From Tetzosporium hominis (GTDB lineage: Bacteria > Bacillota > Bacilli > Bacillales_A > Planococcaceae), in assembly GCF_002265435.1 (NCBI RefSeq), contig NZ_NOKQ01000204.1, positions 47,231-111,230 of the forward strand: 64,000 bases of DNA, read 5' to 3'. The position numbers and the translations under genes are program-made. The notes below the pieces were generated by a model that was not told where the DNA came from, did not search any database, and saw only the letters and a list, made by a program, of their open reading frames with translations. Positions 1 to 8,789 of this stretch are shown piece by piece (the stretch's first letter is position 1; each line of letters starts with the position of its first letter).

Positions 1-322
1 CGTACTGACCTACTGTCAACGGCATGACATTAGGGTTCAAGCGTGGTCCCCATTCCAATTTGGTTTTTTCGAAGGAGTCTATTTGGATCACCCACGGTAT
101 CCTGAATTGAATACCGTATTACAACAGTTAGCCGATCATTACGGCGTGACTAAAGCAGCTATTGTAGCTGCTTGGATTTTGCGTCATCCCTCGAAAATGG
201 AAGTTGTAGTGGGCTCCACAAAGTCGCAACGAGTAGCGGACATTGCAGCAGGAGCTGACATCACCCTCTCCCGCAAAGATTGGTATGCCATCTATCAAGC
301 AGCAGGCAATCGCCTTCCATAA
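1..322 (+). CDS. Aldo/keto reductase, C-terminal part (5' end outside window)
   Basis: The open frame runs in from the left edge with no start codon of its own; the first complete codon is at position 2. About 106 residues remain. They show the end of an aldo/keto reductase TIM barrel: the VQAWSPF strand (usual form A.SPL/F), the helix ending AAWILRHP, and the NADPH-binding strand VVVGSTKSQRV (usual form IPG.....), followed by an LSRKDWYAIYQAAG tail as in YdhF-like oxidoreductases. The family reduces aldehydes and ketones with NADPH in the cytosol; the substrate cannot be read here. It ends at a terminator shared with the convergent GGDEF gene. Confidence 0.85.
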   Translation, partial: VLTYCQRHDIRVQAWSPFQFGFFEGVYLDHPRYPELNTVLQQLADHYGVTKAAIVAAWILRHPSKMEVVVGSTKSQRVADIAAGADITLSRKDWYAIYQAAGNRLP

Positions 323-326
323 AAAT

Positions 327-360
327 AGCGTTCCTCCAAATTCATGGGGGAACGCTTTTT
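327..360. terminator. Bidirectional intrinsic terminator
   Basis: An inverted repeat AGCGTTCCtCC / GGGGGAACGCT is followed by a T run on the plus strand and preceded by an A run. It lies between the aldo/keto reductase and the convergent GGDEF gene, so it can serve both. Confidence 0.8.
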
Positions 361-361
361 G

Positions 362-2488
362 TTATTCACTTCCAAATGTTACGACTTGGTTTCGTCCCGC
401 TTCTTTTCCGATATAAAGTGCCTTATCAGCTCGTTCTATCAACTCATCCACATGCCAATCTTTTGCAGAATACGTCGCGACCCCAATCGTCGCTGTGACA
501 TGAACAGGGATTGTATTGTAGGAGACTTCTAGCTCATCAATGGAAAGGCGAAGTCTCTCTCCGATTAGACGGGCACCCTCTAAAGTCGTGTCTCCTAGAA
601 GCATGAGAAATTCTTCTCCTCCCCATCGAGCAATGGCATCAGAAGAACGAACAAACTTTTGGAAATGTTCACTGAGTGCTTGTAAGACAAAGTCACCACA
701 ACTATGTCCGTATGAATCATTGATTTCTTTAAAATGATCTAGGTCAATGACTAAAATTGAGAAAGAATTCTTTGATTTGTGATACGACTCCATCGATTGA
801 GCCAATAGCAACTTCATGTGACGCATATTATAAAGGCCCGTTAACGGATCTGTCTTAGCAAGTTGCTCGAGCTTCCGAGTTTGAAGTTGGAGTTGCTCCG
901 ATTTTAAAATGTTGCTCATGGCAATAGATATATATAGTGCGAGCAGGCGGAGCATCTCCAGTTGTCGTTCACTAAAAGCATTCGCTTCATAGCTTTGAAC
1001 CGTCATGGCTCCAATAATTTCATCATTCATGCTAAGAGGTAAGAAGTGCAACGATTTAGGATTGGCATCAGGATACCCGGATTCACGAGGTGTGTAATCT
1101 TGGTCCACGATGGCTTTCGTGATATGAATTTCTTCATGGTCTCGTATACAACGAACTGAGAGACTGGCAGGATCATGAATACTTTTATTTTCAAGTTGGA
1201 GCAGTGTTCCCTGTTCTACGAAAGCGCGATACTCGACTTCTTCTTTTTCTTTGTTGTATAGACATAAACCAAAGACATGAGCGTCCATAAGGCGGTTTAA
1301 ATCTAAATAAACCGAATACATCACTTCCGCATTTTCTTGATTAGCTATGATTCGTCTGCCAATCTCACTGACAGTCTTTAAATCCTGATAGGAATCTTCT
1401 AGAACTTGGGCACGAATGGAAGCTTCCTCCGATTCCTGCTTCAATTTTAAACGCTCGATTTCTGCATCCTTTTGTAGCTGTTCTACATGAGCTTGAGTGA
1501 GGTGTCGAGAGATTTGATCTTGTACTTCTTTAGTCCGAATTTGCTCAGTGATATCGTTAAACCGCAGTAAATAGTTGAAAGCTTCTTTAAAATAGTGAAT
1601 TTCAGAATAAGCATCTGAAATCTTTTTCAGAATTTCCTGCTGTAAAAGAGTTGCCCCTAGTTCATCAGCAATATCCAGAGCATCTTGATAATAGTTTATG
1701 GCGACGGAGAATTTCTTTTGCTCTGCAGACAGACCACCTAAATCAATTAGGATGGTGGCTTCTGCGTAACGTGCTTCTTGCTGTTTATAAATATCTAAGG
1801 CTACTATAAACGAATTATAAGCTTCTTCATATTCACGCTTAGCTTTAGAAATCAATCCAAAAATACTATGGCAATGGGCAAGGGAATTCCGATCATCTTT
1901 TTGGTTCTTTAAAAGTTCAAAAGCTTGCTGATTGTAAGATTCTGCTTTTTCGACATTACCAAACAACAAGTACAAGTCCGCAATGTTTGAGAGTAGAAGC
2001 GGAATGATATCGTGGTGTTGCTCTTTAGCAACTACGAGTGCTTCTTTTAACTGCTGGTGTGCTTGTTCATACTCACCAAGTTCATAATAAATAAACCCCA
2101 GATTGTTTAGATAATGGGGGTCGATAGGTAAATGATGCTGCTTCATTAGAGCTAGGCCTTCTTCAAAGGCATCACTTGATTTCTTTAAATCTCCCAAACT
2201 CGAATAAACGTAGCCGATCACTCGATTTGCATTTACATGCCACTCGATTACTTCATGCTGTTTGACCACTTCAAAAGCTTGTTTTGCGAGATTTAAAGCC
2301 TCTACATTTTTGCCTTCATGGGCATAGCAATAAGCAAGCGTGATTTCCGCTTGCGCTTTTAAAAGGGCTGGTACTTCTTCACCAAAAGAATTGAGAATTT
2401 GGTGAACGAGACGAGCTGCTTTTTTGGTATCTGAGTGAACAAGGGACCACGCATCTAAAATCTGTGCGTGTGAATGAACAGGTGACAT
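362..2488 (-). CDS. TPR-GAF-GGDEF diguanylate cyclase
   Basis: A 708-residue cytosolic protein with no membrane segment. About residues 10-330 are tandem TPR helices (repeated NLGFIYYELGEYEQA-type units). A short coiled coil follows near 330-370, then a GAF-like domain near 375-520, then a GGDEF domain near 545-705. The active site reads GGEEF and the inhibitory I-site RSSD lies exactly five residues upstream. It should therefore make c-di-GMP from GTP and be product-inhibited. The TPR part probably binds a partner protein or peptide and the GAF part a small ligand; neither can be named. It is a single gene. Start at the ATG at 2488. Confidence 0.9.
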   Translation of the reverse strand: MSPVHSHAQILDAWSLVHSDTKKAARLVHQILNSFGEEVPALLKAQAEITLAYCYAHEGKNVEALNLAKQAFEVVKQHEVIEWHVNANRVIGYVYSSLGDLKKSSDAFEEGLALMKQHHLPIDPHYLNNLGFIYYELGEYEQAHQQLKEALVVAKEQHHDIIPLLLSNIADLYLLFGNVEKAESYNQQAFELLKNQKDDRNSLAHCHSIFGLISKAKREYEEAYNSFIVALDIYKQQEARYAEATILIDLGGLSAEQKKFSVAINYYQDALDIADELGATLLQQEILKKISDAYSEIHYFKEAFNYLLRFNDITEQIRTKEVQDQISRHLTQAHVEQLQKDAEIERLKLKQESEEASIRAQVLEDSYQDLKTVSEIGRRIIANQENAEVMYSVYLDLNRLMDAHVFGLCLYNKEKEEVEYRAFVEQGTLLQLENKSIHDPASLSVRCIRDHEEIHITKAIVDQDYTPRESGYPDANPKSLHFLPLSMNDEIIGAMTVQSYEANAFSERQLEMLRLLALYISIAMSNILKSEQLQLQTRKLEQLAKTDPLTGLYNMRHMKLLLAQSMESYHKSKNSFSILVIDLDHFKEINDSYGHSCGDFVLQALSEHFQKFVRSSDAIARWGGEEFLMLLGDTTLEGARLIGERLRLSIDELEVSYNTIPVHVTATIGVATYSAKDWHVDELIERADKALYIGKEAGRNQVVTFGSE

Positions 2489-2632
2489 AAGTATTCACAT
2501 CCATACTAGTTAAACTATTTAGAATAGTATACCATTTCGGTAATTTGAAAACTATAGATTGGAAAATTAATTCCTGCTTCTACGAGACAGCTATTCTTAT
2601 AGAACTTATCGGATAACTTATTAGGAGAGTTA

Positions 2633-2776
2633 ATGTCATTTATCAGTTTTCCTAAAAAGTATTTCGAAATGAAAAATAAATTTCTTTTATATATGATGAA
2701 TCTGTTTCAAGGAATCGTGCCAAAGGTAGGTAGTAAGTACTTAGTTTTAGAACGGTGGTTAGTGTGGTGGAGATGA
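2633..2776 (+). CDS. Small ORF of 47 residues coupled to a sigma-like gene
   Basis: A short ORF preceded by a good ribosome binding site (TTAGGAGAG, six to eight bases from the ATG). Its stop overlaps the ATG of the next gene in an ATGA arrangement, the usual mark of translational coupling. The product is basic and aromatic, with FISFPKKYFEM at the N-terminus and a tryptophan-rich end ERWLVWWR. I recognise no family. It may be a real microprotein or a leader peptide that controls translation of the next gene. Confidence 0.45.
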   Translation: MSFISFPKKYFEMKNKFLLYMMNLFQGIVPKVGSKYLVLERWLVWWR

Positions 2777-3018
2777 AAAGTGAGGAAAATGAATTTACTA
2801 TCTATAAAAATCGTCACTTACTAGATGAAATCTATGAAAAGTATTCCAGAACCATATGGAACATCTTATGCAGGCGACCTTTTACAGATGAGATGAAAGA
2901 GAAAATTATGGTGGAAACATTTCAACAGTTGTGGATTCAATCAAAAGGAATCAAGCTCACGGGACTTCTTGTAGTAAGCATTTTAAAAGAGCGTATCTTG
3001 TTCTTTGAACAAAGATAG
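2773..3018 (+). CDS. Sigma-factor region-2-like small protein
   Basis: Counted from the ATG coupled to the upstream ORF, the protein has 81 residues. The core DEIYEKYSRTIWNIL, then the helix ending VETFQQLWIQ, follows the pattern of sigma-70 region 2 in ECF factors (LY.KY...L......ETF..LW). There is no region 4, so it cannot read a -35 element alone. A small region-2-only protein, RsoA, works with SigO in Bacillus subtilis; this could be a similar co-sigma factor, or a remnant. No SigO-like partner is visible in this window. Longer GTG starts from 2755 are possible, but the ATGA overlap favours 2773. It is followed at once by a terminator. Confidence 0.5.
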   Translation: MKSEENEFTIYKNRHLLDEIYEKYSRTIWNILCRRPFTDEMKEKIMVETFQQLWIQSKGIKLTGLLVVSILKERILFFEQR

Positions 3019-3029
3019 CTCTTTTTTTA
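2987..3029 (+). terminator. Intrinsic terminator
   Basis: An imperfect hairpin AGAGCgTATCTTG / CAAAGATAGCTCT followed by seven T residues overlaps the end of the sigma-like ORF and the end of the convergent gene at 3027. Confidence 0.6.
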
Positions 3030-3572
3030 TGTGCGGCGAAGTTGAACGTAGTCGGCAAGTACCCCTTCATAGATGAGATGAGGTTCTAACTCGCGCCGGA
3101 AATCATCAGGTTCAACTAGGGAAGGAAGTTTGGGCCAAAAACGAATGCCCGCCCGGTGCAAGATTTCAGCAACAAACTGGGAACAGAAATAAGATCCTTG
3201 TGGCTCAAAAGGGGCTTTTACTGCTACTCCGAAAACACCAAGTAAATTATAGATGGTCTTCTTGTTATTCTTTTGAAACAAAGCGATCATCCGCTCGATT
3301 TTTTGATACTGCCTGGGACTCACTTGTATCTCATAAATGGCACAAGTCGTCTTCGGGTATTTCTTATAGGTCCCGTTTAAAACGTCTTCTTGAACAAATC
3401 CTGCTTTAAAAGGGTTGTTGGGTTTTTTACGTCCGAAGCTATATAATTGAATCAAGTCCTTGTCTAAAGAGAGAGACGAATGGTTGTAAGGGGCTTTTGT
3501 ATAGGTTTTGATGGTCTTTGTAAAGACCGTCCCTGTATCCGTTAATAAAATATAAATAAATCGTTCATTCAA
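3027..3572 (-). CDS. Permuted papain-fold (YiiX/C92-like) protein
   Basis: A 181-residue protein with the layout of circularly permuted papain-like enzymes. An early histidine sits in YNHSSLSLD (about residue 30), and the likely nucleophile cysteine lies in YFCSQFVAEIL at the start of a helix (about residue 130), followed by the AGI...PSLVEPDDF segment common in these proteins. It has no signal peptide or membrane span. Members are predicted amidases or hydrolases, and many are uncharacterised; the substrate is unknown. It is a single gene convergent with the sigma-like ORF and divergent from the CdsA-like gene. Confidence 0.6.
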   Translation of the reverse strand: MNERFIYILLTDTGTVFTKTIKTYTKAPYNHSSLSLDKDLIQLYSFGRKKPNNPFKAGFVQEDVLNGTYKKYPKTTCAIYEIQVSPRQYQKIERMIALFQKNNKKTIYNLLGVFGVAVKAPFEPQGSYFCSQFVAEILHRAGIRFWPKLPSLVEPDDFRRELEPHLIYEGVLADYVQLRRT

Positions 3573-3614
3573 AGGGGATCCTCTCCTTATGTATGAGTCC
3601 AGGGGTGTGGGAAT

Positions 3615-4586
3615 GTGAATGTAGACTATTTTATGAATTCCACGTTTTATGTTGTATACGTCGTCTTTATTGTATTGATCATCGTCAGTCTTCTTGTTTC
3701 AGTTATAACATATTTTCAGAAGAGGAAAAATAAGGGCCGCAACAAATATGAAGAATTAGTGATTCGAACAAGACTATGGTGGGGTATGGCAACCATCTTT
3801 GGTTTGTCCTTCCTAGTGCATCCGAACGTCTCATTAGTCTCGTTAATGGTGCTTTGTTTCTTGGCTCTTCGAGAATACTTCTCTATGTTGGAAACTCGTA
3901 AACAAGATCGCAGGCTATTTATCTGGGCGTATTTAGCGATTCCTATTAATTTTTATTGGATTTATGTCGGTTGGTACGGCATGTTTATTGTGTTTATTCC
4001 GATTTATGTCTTTTTATTTTTGCCGCTCGCCCGTCTATTCCAAAAAAGCAGTGCTGGGTTTTTAAAATCGGTTAGTATGACTCAGTGGGGACTCATGCTT
4101 CTCGTCTTCGGTTTAAGCCACTTAGCGCTATTTGCGAAAATGCCAGAGATCACAAGGCACGATGTAGGGATTGCGACTGAATACGGCGCTTTGATGGTGT
4201 TATTTTTGATTCCATTGACGCAGGCCAATGACGTGATTCAATATGTGGTGTCGAAAAACTTTGGAAGACATAAAGTGTTACCTGTTGCGAATCCGGATCT
4301 GACATGGGAAGGGGTATTCGCAGGGATTGTCGGAACCACTATTTTGGCGGTACTGATTGCACCGTGGATTACACCTATGTCCTTACAGTTTAGTATCTTT
4401 GCCGGCTTCTTGATAGGAGCTACAGGATTCTTTGGTACAGCTGTGATGTCTGCGCTGAAGCGAAACTTCTTCTTACGAGAAACGGTTGACGGTCAAGTTG
4501 TTGAAAGTAAGACGATTAACAAAGTGGATAGCCTAACATATACGGCTCCAGTCTTCTTTCATCTAGTTTACTGGGCTATTTTTTAA
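3615..4586 (+). CDS. CdsA-like phosphatidate cytidylyltransferase with degraded signature
   Basis: A 323-residue polytopic membrane protein with about seven or eight hydrophobic segments. The C-terminal part has the CdsA framework: SALKRNFF matches the S..KR start of the signature and VDSLTYTAPVFFHL its end. In canonical enzymes this stretch also carries K-D and GHGG...DR for CTP and metal binding; here it reads RETVDGQVVESKTINK, so the conserved K-D, GHGG and D-R are missing. It is related to enzymes making CDP-diacylglycerol, but activity is doubtful or altered. The start is the GTG at 3615. It stands apart from pyrH-frr-uppS, where the housekeeping cdsA normally lies, so it is probably a paralogue. 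Confidence 0.65.
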   Translation: MNVDYFMNSTFYVVYVVFIVLIIVSLLVSVITYFQKRKNKGRNKYEELVIRTRLWWGMATIFGLSFLVHPNVSLVSLMVLCFLALREYFSMLETRKQDRRLFIWAYLAIPINFYWIYVGWYGMFIVFIPIYVFLFLPLARLFQKSSAGFLKSVSMTQWGLMLLVFGLSHLALFAKMPEITRHDVGIATEYGALMVLFLIPLTQANDVIQYVVSKNFGRHKVLPVANPDLTWEGVFAGIVGTTILAVLIAPWITPMSLQFSIFAGFLIGATGFFGTAVMSALKRNFFLRETVDGQVVESKTINKVDSLTYTAPVFFHLVYWAIF

Positions 4587-4663
4587 ACCGTCTGCAGGAG
4601 CTTCCGCTTTATGTTAAACTGGACTTATCGAAATTGTCAGAAACTATAAGGAGTGTAGGGCAC

Positions 4664-5248
4664 ATGTCAATGGAATTACTTACAAAGCAGACAGCTGGCG
4701 TGATCAATGCAGTGACGAAACAGCCGAAATGGGAGAAAGAGGCACTCCTTGAAGGAATTCAAAAGATACTCGTTGAAAAGCGAGGAAAAGTAGAGTCTGA
4801 TGAAGCGTATTTAGATTCTTTACTTCAAAACGTCGCGTTTTATATCAATCATACAAATGGAATGAATAATTTTTTCTTCCAAAGCATCGATAAAGAGACG
4901 TTTTATACACCGGAAAGTTTCAAGGTGTATCTGTCCAATTTGCGGACGATGGTCAGTGATCCAGCAGAACTCCAAAAAGTCGCAGAACGACAGCGTGGAT
5001 TTGTTCTAAAAGGTGAGACGTTAGAAGAAAAGGCTCGTCATGGGGAGTTGGCCTACATGACGACTAAAATCGTCAATGACCTGTTACTCGATTTCTTGAC
5101 GACGTTCTACCATCCAAACAATCGTGAGCCGATGCAACCATTTATGGAATACAGTGCGAAGGTGGTAGTAGAGACGGTCTTTAAATTCTGTAATACCTAT
5201 GCGTCGCTCCAGATTGATGCGATTCCGGGGAAAAAAGATTTACAGTAA
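4664..5248 (+). CDS. Hypothetical cytosolic protein, unrecognised
   Basis: The start is the ATG at 4664, ten bases after TAAGGAG; a longer frame from 4634 lacks a ribosome binding site. The product of 194 residues looks soluble and mostly helical, with charged helices and the motif-like strings FYINHTNGMNNFFFQ and LLLDFLTTFYHPNN. I do not recognise a family. It is the first gene before rpmG, 72 bases upstream, and no terminator is obvious between them. Confidence 0.65.
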   Translation: MSMELLTKQTAGVINAVTKQPKWEKEALLEGIQKILVEKRGKVESDEAYLDSLLQNVAFYINHTNGMNNFFFQSIDKETFYTPESFKVYLSNLRTMVSDPAELQKVAERQRGFVLKGETLEEKARHGELAYMTTKIVNDLLLDFLTTFYHPNNREPMQPFMEYSAKVVVETVFKFCNTYASLQIDAIPGKKDLQ

Positions 5249-5320
5249 CTAAATGGGGTGGTCCCGCTTCCCAGCTCCTTTACCGGGAGCAGAGACCATC
5301 ATTCAATAGGAGGAAATGAG

Positions 5321-5470
5321 ATGCGTGTGAATAGTACACTTGCTTGTACAGAAACAGGCGACCGCAATTTCATTACGACGAAGAACAAACGGAACAATCC
5401 AGAGAGAATTGAACTGAAAAAGTATTGTCCTCGTTTAAAAAAAGTAACACTTCATCGAGAGACGAAATAA
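5321..5470 (+). CDS. rpmG: 50S ribosomal protein L33 (zinc-independent type)
   Basis: A 49-residue protein that reads as L33 along its whole length: [20 protein letters not shown], then [18 protein letters not shown], ending LHRETK. The start is the ATG at 5321, behind TAGGAGGAA; an in-frame extension upstream is not L33. Zinc-ribbon L33 has two CxxC pairs. Here only the first cysteine of each pair remains (CTET and CPRL), so this is a C-minus form that does not bind zinc. In Bacillus such paralogues replace the zinc form when zinc is short, but I found no clear Zur box. Confidence 0.93.
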   Translation: MRVNSTLACTETGDRNFITTKNKRNNPERIELKKYCPRLKKVTLHRETK

Positions 5471-5473
5471 TAG

Positions 5474-5508
5474 AAAGAGCTAAGGCCGCAGCCTTAGCTC
5501 TTTTTGTT
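5474..5508. terminator. Intrinsic terminator after rpmG
   Basis: A perfect 11-bp stem AGAGCTAAGGC / GCCTTAGCTCT with a CGCA loop and a T run follows. It sits between rpmG and the convergent uppP gene and may act in both directions. Confidence 0.88.
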
Positions 5509-6313
5509 AACCAAAAATTAAGAAACCAAATCCCACGACTAAACAATAGACCGTGAAATAGATTAGATTCCCACGCGCCATAATGTTCATGAACCATTTG
5601 AGTGCGAAGTAGGAGAATCCAAAGGAGAAAAGAAATGCAAGAAGATACGGTAACCACATATCCCCTAAAGCCAAGTCTGGGATTTTGACAATGATTAGAC
5701 CTAAACTAATAGGGATGAACAGTAAGAACGAGAAGCGTAGCGCCGTTTCTTGTTTCATTCCAAGTCCCATCGCGGCGACAATCGTTGCTCCTGAACGACT
5801 GATTCCTGGAATCAACGCTATGGCCTGTGCGAAGCCTACAATCAACGCATCTTTCCAGGTCAGATCTCCGTCATTCTTTCTTCCTTTTAGATTGCGGATA
5901 AAGAATAGCGCAATCCCGGTGACAATCAAAGCCACAGCCACTGTTTTCGAAGACTTAAAGAATTCTGCGATGACATCTTCGAACAATAATCCGATCACCC
6001 CAGCAGGAATCGTCGCAATGATGAGATACAGAACGAATTGAAAATCAGATTTTCCTTCAGCGGAGCGATGTTGCACGTAAGATAGAGAGTTCATCACTAA
6101 ACGAATCAGGTCCTTACGGTAAATCAGTAGAACCGCCAGAAGCGATGCGAAATTCATCAGAATCTCGAATGTAAAGTCGTCTGCTCGAATTTCGAGACCA
6201 AACAGCTCTTGGGCAATCACCAGATGGCCGCTAGAAGAAATTGGAATAGGTTCTGTAAACCCTTGTAAAGCTCCAAGAAATATGTATTTGAGTAAAATGA
6301 TTAGTTCTTCCAT
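5507..6313 (-). CDS. uppP: Undecaprenyl-diphosphatase UppP/BacA
   Basis: A membrane enzyme that removes a phosphate from undecaprenyl pyrophosphate so the lipid carrier can be reused in peptidoglycan synthesis; overproduction gives bacitracin resistance. The two signatures are present: [11 protein letters not shown] near the N-terminus and [13 protein letters not shown] in the middle, among about eight membrane spans. From the ATG at 6313 it has 268 residues, the usual size. That ATG is five bases after GGAGG; an upstream in-frame TTG would place the ribosome site inside the gene, so 6313 is preferred. Confidence 0.93.
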   Translation of the reverse strand: MEELIILLKYIFLGALQGFTEPIPISSSGHLVIAQELFGLEIRADDFTFEILMNFASLLAVLLIYRKDLIRLVMNSLSYVQHRSAEGKSDFQFVLYLIIATIPAGVIGLLFEDVIAEFFKSSKTVAVALIVTGIALFFIRNLKGRKNDGDLTWKDALIVGFAQAIALIPGISRSGATIVAAMGLGMKQETALRFSFLLFIPISLGLIIVKIPDLALGDMWLPYLLAFLFSFGFSYFALKWFMNIMARGNLIYFTVYCLVVGFGFLIFG

Positions 6314-6359
6314 GAAAACCTCCAACTTTTCTTATACTATGTCAGGTTTCTCGGACGCA

Positions 6360-6950
6360 TTAATTGGGGAATCCATCTTCTACGACCTCAACAGGATACT
6401 GCTCCAGTATGCGAGGGATCGCACGAACGGTAGGGCCGTGTTGTGCATCATAAGGGATCGTCACGTCTTGGGTAGGTGTCGAGAACGTGATGGCTGTGAT
6501 TCGTAAAGGGTCCGGTTGATAATGGCGAGTCATTTGCGTCAGTTCTTCAAACAGGAGACGCTCAGCCTGCACGTGACCAAATGCGTGATGAGTGACGCGG
6601 GTAGGCTCAATAGATGTGTAGCTGAAAATCGAAGAGATTGCGACGGGTACGCTAAGTAACCCTATCCCGATAAAGAGCCAGGTAAGCCGGAACGGTTTTC
6701 TCTTTTTGTCAGTCCACATAAGTAGGGTCAAGGCGACCAGACAAAGAACACCAAGGCCTGCCATAGCTCCGGCGAGTCCACGGAACGCTTCTTCATGCCG
6801 GATCAACGCCAATTGATTTTCTTGATAAAAGAACACGTCTTGGGCGAATAAAATAATCGGGATGGGCAAAAAAAGTGAGCCGATCAGAAGTAAGATACCG
6901 CCACTCAGCAAAATTCCCTCTACATTCATATGTTTTCTACGCTTTGCCAT
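6360..6950 (-). CDS. Hypothetical membrane protein with extracytoplasmic tail
   Basis: A 196-residue protein with a basic N-terminus (MAKRRKH), hydrophobic segments near residues 12-35, 57-80 and 88-110, and then a hydrophilic C-terminal domain of about 85 residues, probably outside the cell (ITAITFSTPTQDVTIPYD, with EQYPVEVVEDGF). I recognise no family. The ribosome site AAGGAGGTG lies just upstream of the ATG at 6950. It lies upstream of uppP on the same strand with a 46-base gap, so co-transcription is possible. Confidence 0.6.
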   Translation of the reverse strand: MAKRRKHMNVEGILLSGGILLLIGSLFLPIPIILFAQDVFFYQENQLALIRHEEAFRGLAGAMAGLGVLCLVALTLLMWTDKKRKPFRLTWLFIGIGLLSVPVAISSIFSYTSIEPTRVTHHAFGHVQAERLLFEELTQMTRHYQPDPLRITAITFSTPTQDVTIPYDAQHGPTVRAIPRILEQYPVEVVEDGFPN

Positions 6951-7076
6951 ATCAACACCTCCTTCTCATGATGACATATCCCGTATCATCTGTCTAAAAG
7001 GAATATGATCCGATCCGCGGTTTTCATCGTTCTCTAAATAGCCATATGTCTCATAAAAATTGCATCACACATCCTT

Positions 7077-7095
7077 TATACTGAAACTGAGTATA
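7077..7095 (+). promoter_or_regulatory. Inverted repeat upstream of copC, candidate operator
   Basis: TATACTgaaactgAGTATA is a perfect 6-7-6 inverted repeat ending six bases before the ribosome binding site of copC. Its place suggests an operator or a leader hairpin. It does not match the CsoR or CopY boxes I know, and no matching regulator gene is adjacent. Confidence 0.35.
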
Positions 7096-7113
7096 GAAAT
7101 GGAGGAAATATCT

Positions 7114-7704
7114 ATGAAAAAAATCATTCAATTAATCCTTGTGAGTCTTTTCTTTTTCTTGACCACAACGATGGTATCCGCTCACACAGATTTAAGCACA
7201 ACGAATCCGGAAAACGGTGCTGAGATTACAGAATCATTATCTGAAATTACCTTAACGTATTCAGGTCAAATTGAAGAGGGGAGTGTGTTCGATCTACAAA
7301 ACGAACAAGGTGAGACCATTTCGGTCGAGAGCTTTTCTATTACAGATGGTGTGTTGACAGGTACTCTTGCCGCTCCTTTAGAAAATGGTGCGTATACAGT
7401 GAACTGGAACAGCATTAGTGAGGATGGACATCCATTGAACGGAACTTTTGCATTTACAGTAGCCGTTCCTGAACAAGATCCTGTAACTACAGAGGCACAG
7501 GAGACGGAAGATGCAGAGAGTACAGAAGAAGTGGAAGAACCTGCAGAACAAGCGACGGAGGATTCTTCTGAGGAGACGGTCGTAGCGGCGACTGCTACAG
7601 AAACAGATACTGATTCGTCTCCGCTTATTTGGGTCATCGTTGGGCTTGTGATCGTACTTGTTGCGGCTAGCCTATGGATGGTCACGAAACGTAAGAGAAT
7701 ATAA
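7114..7704 (+). CDS. CopC-domain copper-binding membrane-anchored protein
   Basis: A 196-residue protein starting at the ATG at 7114 behind GGAGG. It has a signal peptide cleaved after MVSA, leaving an N-terminal histidine (HTDLSTTNPENG), as CopC uses to bind Cu(II). The CopC beta-sandwich continues to DGHPLNGTFAFTV, where the second histidine lies. An acidic Glu/Thr-rich linker follows, then a C-terminal membrane span and a basic KRKRI end. The protein should present copper outside the membrane to the CopD-like protein encoded next; the two genes overlap by one base. In Bacillus YcnJ the CopC and CopD parts are fused, here they are separate. Confidence 0.88.
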   Translation: MKKIIQLILVSLFFFLTTTMVSAHTDLSTTNPENGAEITESLSEITLTYSGQIEEGSVFDLQNEQGETISVESFSITDGVLTGTLAAPLENGAYTVNWNSISEDGHPLNGTFAFTVAVPEQDPVTTEAQETEDAESTEEVEEPAEQATEDSSEETVVAATATETDTDSSPLIWVIVGLVIVLVAASLWMVTKRKRI

Positions 7705-8789
7705 TGGAAATACTGGTCATGCTGGGGCAGTTAGTTCTGTCGCTTGGACTTGCTGTTCTTGTAGGGAGTTTTCTGCTTCTCGCTCTACCGGAAAACAAAC
7801 GACCGAACCTTTCCGTCTCACCATTGATCATTGCAGGCAGTGTAGTGGGCGTAGTCGTCGGAGCATTTATTCCGGTTCTTCAAATTACATTTGCACTGAT
7901 GCCGCGTTTGTCATTTACGGAAGCATTTGAGATGGTCGTGCTATCGTATCGCACAGGTCTCGCATGGGATTTCACACTCTTAGGTGGCGTGCTGCTAATT
8001 GTTTTGTATGCGCTATTCCAGCACCGAAACGAGTGGTTCTTTCAAGCGGCGTATCTTGCACTCACCGTGTTTATGATTGGCACCATCGCCTGGGCAAGTC
8101 ATGCCAGCTCCATTGCACCAGTGAGAGGCTTTGTGGGTGATTTTCTCCATCTGCTTGCCGCTGCCATCTGGGTCGGCGTGGTTCTCGTTATTGCCTGGTT
8201 CGCCACGACGACATCCAATTGGCTGAACTGGCTAAAATGGTTTTCCCCGGTAGCCTTCATTTGTTTTATCACGATGGGGGTCAGCGGGTTCTTATTGATG
8301 GACCTGACCGTACCCAATTATGTGACTGGACTAAGCACGTCGTACGGACAAGGTCTGTTCATCAAACAGTTGCTTATGATTCCTTTGATTGCGTATATTG
8401 TGATCAATAGTTTCTTTATGAAACGCTGGTTGAGCGCACGTAAACTGAATCCGATTCCGTGGGTTCGTGCAGAATCCGTCATTTTGTTTGCCATTTTCAT
8501 GGTGACCGCCTTCTTCAGTCATCAGGCACCCCCAAGTTCAATGGTCATGGAGGGCAATCTTTCTGCGCTATCTCTGTTATTCCTTGAGGGTTCATTGATC
8601 ACAGGAGAGGCGCTAAGCTTTGAACTAGGGCTTCCTGTATTGTTCTTCGGCGGCCTTGCGTTTATCTTCGGCGGGCTGGTCGTGACGGCGTTTATCAAAC
8701 GAGCACCCATCGCAGCAGGCGGTTTGTTCGGAGTAGCCTCTGTGGCCTGTGCCTATATTGGCATGATGTCAAGTATCATCGTCAGCTAA
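7704..8789 (+). CDS. CopD-family copper transport membrane protein
   Basis: A 361-residue integral membrane protein with about nine hydrophobic segments. It carries the CopD hallmark region GTIAWASHASS and GFVGDFLHLLAAAIWVG, whose histidines lie in the membrane and are thought to bind copper. It is translationally coupled to copC (TAATG overlap) and followed by a terminator, so the two form one operon. It probably works in copper uptake or homeostasis. The C-terminal region holds two further spans and no fused YtkA domain. Confidence 0.85.
   Translation: MEILVMLGQLVLSLGLAVLVGSFLLLALPENKRPNLSVSPLIIAGSVVGVVVGAFIPVLQITFALMPRLSFTEAFEMVVLSYRTGLAWDFTLLGGVLLIVLYALFQHRNEWFFQAAYLALTVFMIGTIAWASHASSIAPVRGFVGDFLHLLAAAIWVGVVLVIAWFATTTSNWLNWLKWFSPVAFICFITMGVSGFLLMDLTVPNYVTGLSTSYGQGLFIKQLLMIPLIAYIVINSFFMKRWLSARKLNPIPWVRAESVILFAIFMVTAFFSHQAPPSSMVMEGNLSALSLLFLEGSLITGEALSFELGLPVLFFGGLAFIFGGLVVTAFIKRAPIAAGGLFGVASVACAYIGMMSSIIVS

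Noticed and set aside
2755..2772. GTG start for the sigma-like protein
   Set aside because: The ATG at 2773 overlaps the stop of the upstream ORF and fits coupled translation better.
5258..5320. In-frame extension of rpmG making a 70-residue protein
   Set aside because: The extra residues do not resemble L33, and the ATG at 5321 has a proper ribosome site; the upstream part is leader sequence.
7266..7685. Long minus-strand frame inside copC
   Set aside because: It is Ser/Thr-rich because it mirrors the acidic linker codons of copC; there is no ribosome site.
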